Positions 10,480 to 21,698 of a DNA stretch of 64,000 nucleotides are shown piece by piece. How positions within the stretch are numbered: the stretch's first letter is position 1; the number at the start of each line of letters is the position of its first letter. The translations under genes were made by a program, and so were the position numbers. The notes below the pieces were generated by a model. That model was not told the origin of the DNA. It saw only the letters and a list, made by a program, of their open reading frames with translations, and made no database searches. The stretch is from Diabrotica undecimpunctata (Eukaryota; Arthropoda; Insecta; Coleoptera; Chrysomelidae), in contig NC_092808.1 of assembly GCF_040954645.1 (NCBI RefSeq), positions 114,926,049 to 114,990,048 of the forward strand. The letters are read 5' to 3'.

Positions 10480-10839
10480 AATGGTTTGGTATATATGCTC
10501 TTAAATTTTGTTTTTTTTTTGTGATTCATTTTTAACAAGATTATTAGTTTCTAATCGTGATGATAGTAAAACTTTGATACGATTTCTGCCAATACATTTT
10601 ATCTGTTTATTGATTGTTAGTTTCAAAATTTTAACTGCCTCTGTCATGGAATGTAGTCTACCCAAATTTTCGCTTCCAATTTTTTTAATATATGCCCAAA
10701 TATTATCTAAATTGTACTTATGTAAGACCAGTTTGAAACATTTAATATCCTTTTTATTTTCTATAGGAAGAGTCGCAATTTTATTTATATCACTTGTTTG
10801 AAAATTATTATATTTTATCGCACAATTTTTAATGTTCAC
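10480..10839 (-). pseudogene. Possible non-LTR retrotransposon ORF1 (gag-like) fragment
   Basis: The minus-strand frame encodes about 110 lysine- and asparagine-rich residues with the segment IKCIGRNRIKVLLSS followed by NNLV. This resembles the RNA-binding core of ORF1 proteins of Jockey/I-type LINEs. There are no zinc knuckles, and neighbouring sequence does not continue the element. The assignment rests on pattern only. Confidence 0.3.
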
Positions 10840-10849
10840 ATCAATAAAG

Positions 10850-11780
10850 TGATCTTTCGTCTGAAAGGATATCCTTTTTGAGCCGTGTTCCTCTATTACG
10901 GGGAAACAATTTAGTTTGTTTATTTACAAATTCACTAAATTATTAAATTTATTTATTCACTAAGCTATTAAATTTAATAAGTTATTAAACCACTATAGAA
11001 TTAACTTTTTATAGACTATATTTGACGTTTATAAATTAATGTAATTTTTATTTCTTAATCAAAAAGGATGTATTACGAAATATGTTCATTTTGCTTTATG
11101 ATATTATCGGAGCCCTATATCATTTAAAATAAAAAAAGGGCCATATATTGGGATACAACTCTTTTGCATTTTTTATGAGAGTAAAATTTTATTATAAAGT
11201 AAAATGCAGTTTTTTTTACTTACTCGTATATTGTCTTTATTGTGATAATATATAATCTTGTTTTAATATAATTTAGAAGTTTGAATATTACACAACGTGT
11301 GTGTATTTCCAATTTTAAGTGAGAGCGTACCGCCTACCGCATTTTTTTTACCTTTATTTGGACATTGTCTGAATATGTATACTCCGCAAATTAGTTCATG
11401 ATAGAAATAGCAAGCAATTTTACTTAAATTTTACAATGAATCATTTATTTAAATTTACACTCCGGAAACAAAAAATCCTTTTTGGTTCGCTTTCCGTATC
11501 AGTTATTTTTAATGGGACTGATTGTATTTTTATTTTAATTTTGTTTAGGGTTCTTAATACCATAGTGAAAAGTAATCACATTTTTATCTCGAAAAAGAAA
11601 ATATAACGATCACATTACAGCTACAGAGGGAAATGAATTACATTTACTTTTAAGTAAAGTGCATGCTCAATTTTTAATTGTAATTAATTTGTTCCCAGCT
11701 CTGATATCTAATAAAAAGTCTATATTCTACCAAAGTATCGTTATATTATACGCGTTGACAGTAGACGCAAAAATTTTAAC
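10850..11780. other. AT-rich sequence, no gene seen
   Basis: No protein motif, terminal repeat or RNA gene was recognised. Confidence 0.4.
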
Positions 11781-11789
11781 AACGCATAC

Positions 11790-12450
11790 ATTTGCCTTTA
11801 GGTACTGAACTTAAGAGAGTATGCAAAATATTCTTTATGAATACCCTAGATATTTCCGAGAAAACCATCAGGAAAAAGAACAACAACTGTACTGTCAAAG
11901 GCATTCAGGATGAAGATCTTAGAGGAAGACACAATAATCATCACCAGATTAATCCATCTCTACGACGACGTCAGGGATCATATTAGCTCCATTCCGAGAA
12001 TCGAGAGCCATTATTGTAGATCTCGTTCTAAAAGCGAATACATAGAAGGCAGTCTTACAATTTCTGCTTTACACCGAAATTATGTTAATAAATGTGTTTC
12101 TGAGGATAAACAATATATTCCACACCAAATGCATGATCACATTTTTGTGATAGACTTTAATATCTCCTGTCAGTCCAAGAAAGACCAGTGTGAAGAATGT
12201 ACATTCTCTAATAATGCTGACGATAAACCAAGTTTACAAGCGAAACAAAAACCAGCTGAAAGAGAAAATTCTTTCAAGATCAGAAAAAGAAAAAGACAAA
12301 CAAAAAGTTACTGAGATATTTATAGTTGCAGTATATGACTTGCAGGCTGTAATGCCTTGTCCACAGGGCGAAGTCTCTAGTGTTTATTATATTTCGAAAG
12401 TAACTGTACTTAATTTTACAATTACCGGTTTGTGGCTCTTTTGTGTTGAA
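11790..12450 (+). pseudogene. Degenerate N-terminal part of a widespread insect repetitive protein family ('YDLQAVMP' family)
   Basis: Three frames in sequence rebuild one protein. They are RVCKIFFMNTLDIS...LRGRHNNH (to about 11950), then IESHYCR...FNIS-x(5)-KKDQCEEC (to about 12310), then VYDLQAVMPCPQGEVS-x(4)-ISK (to about 12450). Two frameshifts separate them. The order and spacing match a multicopy insect protein family of unnamed function that I recognise from these signatures; the later part of the family looks transposase-like. A C-terminal piece of the same family lies at 32340-32720 on the other strand. Confidence 0.6.
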
Positions 12451-12654
12451 GTAGCGATATATAGCGAGTATATTTTAATATACAATACATACAACACAAT
12501 ACAAAATATCAAGTTTTAAATTTTCAAGATTTTGGTTTTACGTGGTAGATCAACTATTAGATGGTCGGTAAGGAATAAACAAAAGATAATAGATCATGAA
12601 TGTGTTGCTTGTGTGAGTCCATTTTAAAAGAGGTAAAAGAAATTAGACTTACTC

Positions 12655-12760
12655 ACAATCAATTTAATTTTACTACCCAAGACGACCGGTTTCGCTTTCT
12701 AAGATTTGCAAAGCATCATCAGGTCAGTGGTACAAAGTAAATTATATGCTGAAATTATAA
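12655..12760 (-). mobile_element. Penelope-like element terminal repeat (solo)
   Basis: On the minus strand, CCTGATGATGC...AAACCGGTCG followed by TCTTGGGTAGTAAAATTAA is the recognisable start of Penelope-like terminal repeats in insects. No adjacent reverse transcriptase or GIY-YIG region was found, so only the terminal repeat, or part of it, remains. Confidence 0.5.
12673..12733 (-). ncRNA. Hammerhead-ribozyme-like motif in the Penelope terminal repeat
   Basis: Read on the minus strand, the core CUGAUGA is followed by a 5-bp stem II (GCUUU/AAAGC), then GAAA, a CCGGUC segment ending in the cleavable triplet GUC, and a stem I. Stem I forms as GAC/GUC, a 3x3 internal loop, then UACC/GGUA. The very short palindromic stem III (ACCGGU) is the type I form known from Penelope-like elements, which may act as dimers. 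One extra U lies between CUGAUGA and stem II. Activity is untested. Confidence 0.5.
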
Positions 12761-13778
12761 AAAAGCCCATATTAGGGTGCTGTCTTACAAAGATATAGAC
12801 CAAAAAATTATAGTAATTATGCCAATATTACGTGTCTGTGTTTATTAATATGCATAAAATTACTTTAGCAGACAAAGTAACAACCCACAAATTGGTAAGA
12901 GAAAAAATCTGTAGAATTGTAATAAATTAGAAATAAACAAAATACTACTTACATTCGGGTACAAGAGTTTTTATATAGTGATTGGTTATACATAGTTCAA
13001 ACTATCCCGTATTGCAGATAATGGGTGATCTTCGGTCAATGTTGTAACTGTCTGACAATTAAGGAGGAAGTTTCTTAAGGGGAGGGATGTTAACATATGA
13101 TATAGGAGTAAGGTATATGTTATTGTTTGTTGAAAGAAAAGTGATGTTTTATATTATTTAAATTATTAAAGTTATTTTTATTTATTAAAGAGATATATTT
13201 TGAAATATGTGTTAAATTATTGAAAATATTTTTATACAGAAAGAGGACAGTTATATGACAATGAATGAAAGTACTTGTACTATTTTATGGGTGTGCAATT
13301 TCTTTTGACTTGTAATTATCAACTTTTGGATAAAAGCATTTGGATAATGTTCATTTGGACATTTGTGTACGTTTCGTTTAAAATATTGTAATAATACTTT
13401 AAACGTGGTTCTCATTTACGTAGCGGCAACCGTTGTGGACGTCTACAATCCCCCCTCTCAAGTTACAGCGAAATAGAGATCAAAATCGCTTGACTTTTGT
13501 ATCTCGTCATATTTTTATATTCACGTGTCTCCTTGACGGTGTTTTGAGGTTATGAGAAGAAGTCCAGGCACTGTATTTTTTCAATTTGACATAATTTTGT
13601 GCAACAAAAATTGGTGAGTACAGAATACATATCTAATATACAAGATCGTACAATAAAATCAAATATATTATTTTGGTGTCTTGAGTAAATTACGTGAAAA
13701 TAACCGTACACATTTGTATACGTGGTGCAGAAATGTCAAAATAATTTTGTTTTTATTTTCATTTTAGAATAAGGCACC
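12761..13778. other. Sequence 5' of the piggyBac gene
   Basis: No second gene was found. The part nearest 13779 ends in a good 3' splice site (ttttcattttag, 13755-13766) just before the start codon. The transposase transcript may therefore have an upstream non-coding exon in this region. The 5' terminal repeat of the piggyBac element could not be identified. Confidence 0.4.
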
Positions 13779-15596
13779 ATGTTTAGAGAGATACCTACAT
13801 CATCATTTTATAGCAGAAAAACAGAGAAAGTAACCAGTTCTGTGCAAAATCCAAACAATTCAGATTTGGAGGAAATTGAAATTGAGAATGATGGCCAATC
13901 AGAAGAAGAATTGGATTCCTTATTGGAATTGCCAAATAACAGAGATACCATGGAAGAACTTTCCGAATCAAATGGTAGCTCTGATACTGATAGTGACTAT
14001 GATGACATTCCTCTGGCTTTGAGATACAGACAACAAAAATACAGTAAGAAGAGGGCAACCGATTCAGCATTGTCATCTGAGCCTCCTGTACCAATACAGA
14101 GTTCCGAAATCTGGTATTCAGAAAAGGATAATGCCTTTATAAACAATCCACCAATTTTTCGAGGTAACTATCAAGTCAATATAAATGGCGATACGCCATA
14201 TTCCTTCTTTGTGAAACTATTTCCTGATGAAATTTTCGAGCTAATTACTACAGAAACAATTCGTTATGCGCTTCAATCTGGAAAACATTCATTTTCGGTT
14301 AGCATTGCTGAAATAAAACAATTTTTTGCTATCAACATCATGATGACATACATAAAATACCCTGCCTATCGGATGTATTGGTCATCCGTTCCAGGTCTGA
14401 GTTTTTATCAAATTGCTAACACTATGTCCCTAAAAAGATATGAAGAGATAAAAAGATATTTACACTTCAACAATAACGATGAAATTTCTGAGAATAATGA
14501 TGACGCATTTATAAAAGTACGATCTTTTCTTGATTTACTGAGTAGAACATTTGCTGATGCTGCAACACGAACTGAGTATATAGCTATTGATGAGATGATA
14601 ATTCCATTCAAAGGAAGAAGTAGAAATAAGCAGTATATTAAATCTAAACCCAAGAAATGGGGATTTAAAGTATGGGTACGAGCTTCAGCAAATGGCTATG
14701 TATCAAAATTTGAGATGTACCAGTCCTCAAACAATCAAAATAAATCAGAATTGGGTATCATTGGTGATACAGTTGTGAGGCTGTGTTCAGGATTAGAAGG
14801 TCTCAATCACAAAATATTTTTGGATAATCTATTCACTTCTATACCATTAGTCATCTACCTAAAAGATGCAGATATACATGTAGTAGGAACTGTCAGAGCT
14901 AACAGAATACACAAAGCTAGCGAAAAACTGACGGATGGTAAGATTCTTAAGAAAAAAGGTAGAGGTTCATGTTCCGTGACAACATCTGAAAACAACATTA
15001 CAGTGCTACGATGGGCAGACAATAACCTTGTTCATATGATTTCATCTTTCGCTGGTAAGGATCCTCAAGATACTGTAAGAAGATGGGATAGGAAAAAAAA
15101 GACTTACATTGAGGTTCAAAGGCCACAGGCTATTATTCAGTACAATCGGTTCATGGGTGGCGTAGATTTATCAGATAGAATGATTGCTCATTATCCACAT
15201 GCCATCAAAAACAAGAAGTTCTATCTGAGAATTGTTTTTCATTTCATGAATGTTGCAATTATAAATGCTTGTTTGTTGTTCAGAGAAGCCAAATCGTCAA
15301 AAATATCTTTACTAGAATTTAAAGCATCTATTGCTTCAACTTTAATTGAGTTAAATGGAAATACAAGAAAACGAGGAAGACCCTCATCCGAAAATTCTGC
15401 TTCAAAAAAGAAAACGACGTGGACAAAAGTTGCACCTGAAGTTCGCTTGAATGGATTGGAACATTATTCAATGAAAATGGACTACAAAAATCCACCAAGA
15501 TGTCATGACAGAAATTGCAAACGCAGAACAAGATATAGATGCAAGCAGTGTCAGGAAAGTGTGTGCCCAGAGTGCATGGAATCGTTTCATCAATAG
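13779..15596 (+). CDS. piggyBac-type transposase, uninterrupted
   Basis: This is a 605-residue protein with an acidic, serine-rich N-terminus (residues 20-75). It has the DDE/DDD core of piggyBac transposases: YIAIDEMIIPFKGRS (Asp about 270), IFLDNLFTS (Asp about 349) and FMGGVDLSDRM (Asp about 463). A C-terminal cysteine-rich zinc-binding domain (CHDRNC...CKQCQESVCPEC) normally binds the terminal repeats. The length is usual for the family and no stop or frameshift is present. The ATG has an A at -3 context (caccATG). The enzyme would cut and paste DNA at TTAA sites in the nucleus. An end-like CCCTGAAGAGG next to TTAA lies at 15757-15771; the matching left end was not found. It is either a fairly young element or a co-opted copy. 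Confidence 0.9.
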   Translation: MFREIPTSSFYSRKTEKVTSSVQNPNNSDLEEIEIENDGQSEEELDSLLELPNNRDTMEELSESNGSSDTDSDYDDIPLALRYRQQKYSKKRATDSALSSEPPVPIQSSEIWYSEKDNAFINNPPIFRGNYQVNINGDTPYSFFVKLFPDEIFELITTETIRYALQSGKHSFSVSIAEIKQFFAINIMMTYIKYPAYRMYWSSVPGLSFYQIANTMSLKRYEEIKRYLHFNNNDEISENNDDAFIKVRSFLDLLSRTFADAATRTEYIAIDEMIIPFKGRSRNKQYIKSKPKKWGFKVWVRASANGYVSKFEMYQSSNNQNKSELGIIGDTVVRLCSGLEGLNHKIFLDNLFTSIPLVIYLKDADIHVVGTVRANRIHKASEKLTDGKILKKKGRGSCSVTTSENNITVLRWADNNLVHMISSFAGKDPQDTVRRWDRKKKTYIEVQRPQAIIQYNRFMGGVDLSDRMIAHYPHAIKNKKFYLRIVFHFMNVAIINACLLFREAKSSKISLLEFKASIASTLIELNGNTRKRGRPSSENSASKKKTTWTKVAPEVRLNGLEHYSMKMDYKNPPRCHDRNCKRRTRYRCKQCQESVCPECMESFHQ

Positions 15597-15826
15597 ATCA
15601 TCCGCCCATTGGCAACATATGTGTACGTTTTCATTTTTGACTTTTACAATGTCAAATTTGACAATATTTTTTTTTGCAATTTTTCATGTATCCGGATGTT
15701 AATAATTAAAATATAGAAAAATATTGGACTTTTTATTATTCAAAGAATTAATTCGTCCCTGAAGAGGTTAAAAAGAAAGAAGAAAAAAGGAAACACCAAC
15801 CGGGCCAACGACAGAGATAAGATGTG

Positions 15827-17134
15827 ATTACTATTTTAATGGGAATAAGGTTAAAATTAAAGGTTAAAATAAGTTTATTGGCGTTTGAATCTTTGATCTT
15901 GCACTGATAACTTGTTTATACTCCAACAATTAATAGAAAAAAGAATAGTAGTTGGTACCAAAGATCTAGTCTTCATCGACATAGAAAAGGCGTATGATAC
16001 AGTTCCAAGACTTAAATTGTGGCAAGCTTTACAACAACTCGACATTAGTCCATACCTTTTAGGAATAATCACAGAAGTATACAGGGATAACACTACTTAC
16101 CTAAAAATCGGAAATAGACTATCAGAGCCAATAAAAGTAACTAAAGGACTAAAACAAGGATGCAGTATGTCACCCTTACTGTTTAATTTATATATTGAGG
16201 CAACCCTCCAAAATTGGAAAAACCACTGCCAGGAAATGGGAATCCACATAGGAAATGACGTAGTGTTCTCCCTGAACTTTGCGAAAGACCAAGTCGTCCT
16301 AGCTCAAGATTCTTATGATCTAGAATTTATGATGAAGCGTCTATACAGAGAATATGTAAAATGGGGGTTACAAGTCAGCATGAAGAAAACAGAATATTTA
16401 GTTATCAATTCAGATGCAAGGTTTGAAGTTTTGATCGACGAGGACGTGGAAATCAAACAAGTGGAAAAATTTAAATATTTAAGTGCACTCATTGCTAAGA
16501 ACGGCTTGAGACAAACCGAAATTAAACACCGAATTAATCAGGGACGTAAAATTGTAGGATCTCTGAACTCCTTATGGTGGGATCGCAAGATTTCCAAAAG
16601 GAACAAAAAAAGAATAGGGCAAACCATGGTTGAATCAGTTCTTTGTTATGGCTCTGAAGTATGGACAATTAATGCAGACCTGAAGAGAAGATTGTGAGCA
16701 GTTGAAATGGATTATTTGAGAAGAAGTGCTAGAACATCATGGCAGGAAAGGAAGACCAACGAATATATAAGAAATAACATGATTGCTACACAAACGGTCA
16801 TTGACAGAATAGAAAAAAGAGGTTCAAAATGGTTTGGACACCTATTGAGAATGCCTGACGAACGTTGGCCCCAAAAACTTCACAAATGGAAGCCCCCTGG
16901 AAGAAGAAAAAGAGATAGAACTTGACGCTCATGGAATGAAGGAATTAGAAGAGCAATGGAATCAAAAGGTTTGGAGGAGGAGCATGCCTTAAACCGGCAG
17001 GATTGGTGGAGAAGAACGGGAATACGGCGATAGCTGTCTCCAAAATGTATTGTATTTACAAGTTGGATTAATGTCAAACGTCAATAAACTTATTTTAACC
17101 TTCAATTGTGGTTTATTCCCATTAAAATAGTAAT
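15827..17134 (+). repeat. Reverse-transcriptase remnant bounded by about 60-bp inverted repeats
   Basis: The left arm 15827-15887 (ATTACTATTTTAATGGGAAT...) is mirrored by 17075-17134 (...ATTCCCATTAAAATAGTAAT), with a small number of differences. LINEs do not normally have inverted ends. The arms may be 3' tails of two copies in opposite orientation, or the ends of an element that captured the sequence. A third copy of the arm is at 36480-36535. Confidence 0.65.
15905..17033 (+). pseudogene. Non-LTR reverse transcriptase with altered catalytic motif
   Basis: The protein runs from the fingers (FIDIEKAYDTVP, with the first catalytic Asp) through KGLKQGCSMSPLLFNLYIE to the region normally reading F/Y-ADD. 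Here that is NFAKDQVVLAQDS, so the first Asp of the pair is Lys. The C-terminal part (YGSEVWTIN, WFGHLLRMP, GRRKRDRT) is complete, but TGA codons occur at 16695 and 16923. The endonuclease and N-terminal reverse transcriptase are missing. It is inactive by both truncation and a lost metal ligand. Confidence 0.8.
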
Positions 17135-18299
17135 TACTTTAAAATGCAACAGGAAAATAGCTTCAGAACAATAGATAAGATTTAGATAAGAGAAAGGAGT
17201 GTTCCAAAAAAAGAGTGTCGTCAGTCTTACAGTGGCCTCCCCACTTTCGGAGTACGGTACATGCGACAGTCAAATGCACAGAAGTAAGAGAGGGTGGTTT
17301 TAGTTGGTAGGCAGGATAATAAATACCTGAATCTTTGGCACTGCTATCTTGAGTACTTTAAATTAAACTAAAACCCAAATTTTAGGGACTCACAATGGAG
17401 GTAGCATAAAAAAATTTCCATACCCAACCCTCAGAAAAATTGTGAGTACGCCACTGGTTATGCAAGGGGCACTATTGTTTATAAATATTAAAATCATTAA
17501 CTAAAAACGCCTAAATAGTTTTTTAAAACTAAATAGGTTTTTTATTATAGATATATTACTTATAGAGTGTAAATTTTATGATATCGTACTTCCAAAATAA
17601 AAGTTGCAGTATCTACTATTCTGTAACTCTGTAAGTTTCAGCATGACCGGTTCAAAATTCAAACCGATAACATTTATATTAAATTTTGTTATAATCTGCC
17701 AAAGTGTTGTACAAAGTAATTTATATGGCAACCTTTTAGTATGACGTTTCGTTTGAAGCGTTTCGAAGCCGAACGTAATGCTATCTATCGATGATAAATA
17801 CTACCGTTGTTTCAGATGGAGCCATCTCCCTACATTACAATTGGAAGGCGACAGTTCAAGACATAATTCTTGTTTAACGAGATTTTTCATATGTTTAGGA
17901 AAAAATATTTAAGGTTTTATTGCAAATATTTTCCACTTTTACAGTTTTATATATGTTGTTATTAAAAAAATTTTCGGTTTCTTACCGGTAACTTTATTAT
18001 AAGCCGAAACATATTATTTTTTCCTATTGGGACAAAACTGTAAATTCAAAAATTTTCAAAAAATTCATAAGTATTTCTTATAATTATATCTTGATGCTGT
18101 AAAAAAACAAAACAAAATCCTATGTTTGGTTTTCCCACTTTATACTTGGAAAAAAGTAGTTTTTTTGAGTTTTTTCAAAAACGAAAACATGAAGTTTGCT
18201 TAAAAGTTGTCAAAATACTTCTAGTCATCACATATACCTTCTCAAATTTTTTCAGATTTTTTGAATTTGGAGTTTGTCTTTTGGGGGGTGCAGATCAAC
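17135..18299. other. Intergenic sequence without recognised genes
   Basis: A slightly GC-richer patch at 17210-17300 and the motif 'tacgccactgg' near 17450 look like parts of old repeats but could not be assigned. The frame at 18122-18313 is phenylalanine-rich low-complexity sequence, unlikely to be a gene. Confidence 0.35.
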
Positions 18300-18607
18300 C
18301 TAACATTTTGTAAGCTTTGGAGAGAAGTGTTTTACGATTTACGGTGTCATACGCTGATGGAAAGGTCCACGAATGCCATGCCCAGCATTGTTCCCGGATC
18401 AAGAGTTTCGTCTATGGTTGCTGGAATGCGATTTGGGTCCCTACTCTCGTTGATTTTGAAAAAGTGGTATAGCACCGAGATCGGGCGATAACTTTTAGCT
18501 TCCGATGGATCTCTTCGAGATTTGACTAGAGCGATGACATGAGATTTCCTCCACAGCTTCGTGGAGTACATGCCATTGTTGACCAAGTCCAGTAAAAAAT
18601 AATGCAT
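18300..18607 (-). pseudogene. LINE reverse transcriptase fragment (fingers region)
   Basis: On the minus strand: FLLDLVNNGMYSTKLWRKS, SYRPISVLYHFFK and RIPATIDETLDPG, then after a frameshift AYDTVNRKTLLSK, which contains the first catalytic Asp region. This is the start of the reverse transcriptase domain of a Jockey-like LINE. About 100 residues remain. Confidence 0.75.
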
Positions 18608-18871
18608 TAAGAATACATGGGAATGTGCATGTAATAATAAACCATGTAAAATTTGTTCAAAACAATTTTCTGCGTATTCTGTAAAAATGTATCTAAACTA
18701 GAGAGAGATTACACAGTATTACTTAATGAGAAAACAAAATTCGAATTATTAAAAATTTTTTTATATATGTAATAATAATTAATGACTAATAATCTATACA
18801 TAAAAATTGCCTATTATATACTGTCCTATTATGTACCTACTAGTTGATATGTGCGCACAGAATATTAAATA

Positions 18872-20177
18872 TAACGGGTGGTTTTTTAGAGGTATAGAAA
18901 TAGAAGTTGGCAACACGTTTTTAAGGGGCGGCCATTTTGACAGCTGTCAGGTGATTATTATTTACTTTAGTTTGACATTTCAATATGAATAGACTGACGC
19001 CTGAACAACGCTTTCAAATTGTGTAAATTTATTTTGAAAATCATAGTTCTGTTCGGAATACGTATCGCGCACTACGTCCATTTTATGGTATATATAATCG
19101 CCCATCAGAGCAATTAATTCGATCAACTGTGGAACGTTTTCGCACCACGTTCACTCTTAATGATAATACGCATTCACAGAGACGTCGTACAGTGCGTACA
19201 GAATATGTTGTTGCTGCTGTTGAGGGTAGTATAGAGGAAGACCCGAATCAGTCTATACGCCATCGTGCACAGCAGTTGGATATGTGTCCATCCACTTTAT
19301 GGAAGATTTTGCGAAAAGATCTTGGTTTGCGTGCTTACAAAATTCAACTCGTGCAGGAATTGAAGCCACACGATCACCTTGCAAGGCGTAGATTCGGTGA
19401 ATGGGCCCAAAACGAAATTGCCGTTGATCCCGACTTTCATAAGCGAATTTTGTTTAGCGACGAAGCTCACTTTTGGTTAAATGGCTACGTCAACAAACAA
19501 AACTGCCGTATTTGGAGTGAAGATAATCCTCAAGTGTATGTTGAGAAACCACTATATCCAGAAAAATTGACTGTTTGGTGTGCTTTGTGGGCTGGTGGAA
19601 TCATTGGTCCGTACTTCTTCAAAAACAATGCTGGCCAGAACGTTACAGTCAATGGTGACCGCTATGGAGCCATGATTACTGACTTTTTTATTCCTGAATT
19701 GAACAACCATAATGTGCAGGAGCTGTGGTTTCAGCAAGACGGCGCAACATGTCACACAGCTCGTGCCACAATGGATTTATTGAGGGAAACGTTTGGTAAC
19801 CGCATAATCTCGCGTTTAGGACCCGTGAATTGGCCTCCAAGGTCGTGCGATTTAACACCGTTAGACTATTTTCTGTGGGGTTATGTGAAGTCGCTAGTCT
19901 ATGCCAATAAGCCTGAAACGATTGGCGAACTGGAGGACAACATTCGCCGCGTTATTGCCGGTATACGGCCACAAATAGTGGAAAAAGTCGTCGAAAATTG
20001 GACCTCCAGATTAGACTACGTCAGAGCCAGCCTTGGTGTACATATGCTAGAAATCATATTTAAAATATAATGTCAAAAAATTATCTTTCAAATAAAGTTA
20101 ATTTCCTGTTCATATAAAAAATAATCTTTGTTTTATTCCACTTTAAAGTTCTATATCTCTAAAAAAAACACACGTTA
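18872..20177 (+). mobile_element. Mariner-family element (DD41D type)
   Basis: The ends TAACGGGTGG...TTTTTTAGAG and the mirrored CTCTAAAAAA...CACGTTA flank one transposase gene. They form about 28 bp of imperfect inverted repeat with TA on both outer sides (18870-18871 and 20178-20179). At 1.3 kb it has the normal full length for the family. Confidence 0.8.
18985..20070 (+). pseudogene. Mariner-like transposase with one nonsense codon
   Basis: The frame from ATG 18985 (MNRLTPEQRFQIV) hits TAA at codon 14 (19024-19026), then stays open for 347 more codons to 20070. The helix-turn-helix region is followed by the catalytic core: FSDEAHFW (first Asp), WFQQDGATCH (second Asp) and CDLTPLDYFLW (third Asp). 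With 41 residues between the second and third Asp this is a DD41D transposase. The nonsense change is a likely CAA to TAA. An internal start at 19129 would lose most of the DNA-binding part. The copy is young, with one disabling lesion seen. Confidence 0.85.
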
Positions 20178-20247
20178 TATTGGGATTAGTATATTGCATT
20201 AAATTTTTCCTTAAAATAAAAAATATATATTTTGATTTTTATTTCAG

Positions 20248-21698
20248 GCTTTCTTGAAGAAGACAACACATCAGAAATTATGAAAACAATATCGGTATGT
20301 TCATGTAATAACGAACCTCCTACGAGCCAACTTGTTGAAGAAAAAAGAACAAAATGTGAAATTTGTTTTAAGCAACTTGTCCATAGGTCATCAAACAAAC
20401 ACATGTTAGTTCACACAGGAGAAAAATCTTACAATTGCAAATTTTGTTTTAAGAAGTTTTCTCAGAAAAAGAATTTGAAAACACATCTTAGATTGCACAC
20501 TGGAGAAAAACCTTACAAGTGCGAAATTTGTTTAAAGCAGTTTTCTCAGAAAATTAGTTTGAAAACACATCTTAGAGTGCACACGGGAGAAAAACCTTAC
20601 AAGTGTGAAATTTGTTTTAAGCAGTTTTCTCAAAAATCTTCTTTGGGTGGACACAAAAAAGTTCACACTGAAGAAAATCCTTATAAGTGCGAAATTTGTT
20701 TAAAGCAGTTTTCTCAGAAATATAATTTGAAAATACATTTAAGATTGCACACTGGAGAAAAACCTTATAAGTGTGAAATTTGTTTTAAGCTGTTTACTCA
20801 GAAAACTGCTTTGGATGTACACAAAATAGTTCACACTGGAGAAAATCCTTACAAGTGCGAAATTTGTTTTAAGCCGTTTTCTCAGAAAAGTAGTTTGAAA
20901 ACACATTTTAAATTGCACACTGGTGAAAAACCTTACAAGTGTGAAATTTGTTTTAAGCTGTTTAATCAGAAAGCTTCTTTGGATGGACACAAAATAGTTC
21001 ACACTGGAGAAAGTCCTTACAAGTGCGAAGTTTGTTTTAAGCAGTTTTCTCAGAAAAGTAGTTTGAAAACACATTTTAAATTGCACACTGGTGAAAAACT
21101 TTACAAGTGTGAAATTTGTTTTAAGCTGTTTAATCAGAAAGCTTCTTTGGATGGACACAAAATAGTTCACACTGGAGAAAATCCTTACAAGTGCGAAGTT
21201 TGTTTAAAGCAGTTTTCTCAGAAAAATAGTTTGAAAACACATCTTAGATTGCACACTGGAGATAAACCTTACAAGTGTGAAATTTGTTTTAAGCTGTTTA
21301 CTCAGAAAAATAGTTTGAAAATACATCTTAGATTGCACACTGGAGAAAAACCTTACAAGTGCGAAATTTGTTTAAAGCAGTTTTCTCAGAAAATTAGTTT
21401 GAAAACACATCTTAGAGTGCACACGGGAGAAAAACCTTATAAGTGTGAAATTTGTTTTAAGCTGTTTACTCATAAAAATTCTTTGGATGTGCACAAAATA
21501 GTTCACACTGGAAAAAAACCTTACAAATGTGAAATTTGTTTTAAGCAGTTTTCTCAAAAATCTTATTTGAGTGGACACAAAAAAGTTCACACTGAAGAAA
21601 ATCCTTATAAGTGCGAAATTTGTTTAAAGCAGTTTTCTCAGAAATGTAATTTGAAAACACATTTAAGATTGCACACTGAAGAAAAACCTTATGTGTGA
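20248..21698 (+). CDS. Zinc-finger exon of C2H2 zinc-finger gene 1 (16 fingers)
   Basis: A TTTATTTCAG acceptor (20246-20247) opens a phase-1 exon beginning FLEEDNTSE, then 16 tandem C2H2 fingers (C-x2-C-x12-H-x3-H) with TGEKPY-type linkers to a stop at 21696. The gene probably encodes a nuclear sequence-specific DNA-binding regulator. Finger pairs 7-8 and 9-10 are near-identical, finger 3 matches finger 13, and fingers 4-5 resemble 15-16, showing duplication inside the exon. The stop is produced by a 2-base loss in the last linker; two further fingers follow out of frame. The upstream partner exons are probably 263-574. Confidence 0.85.
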
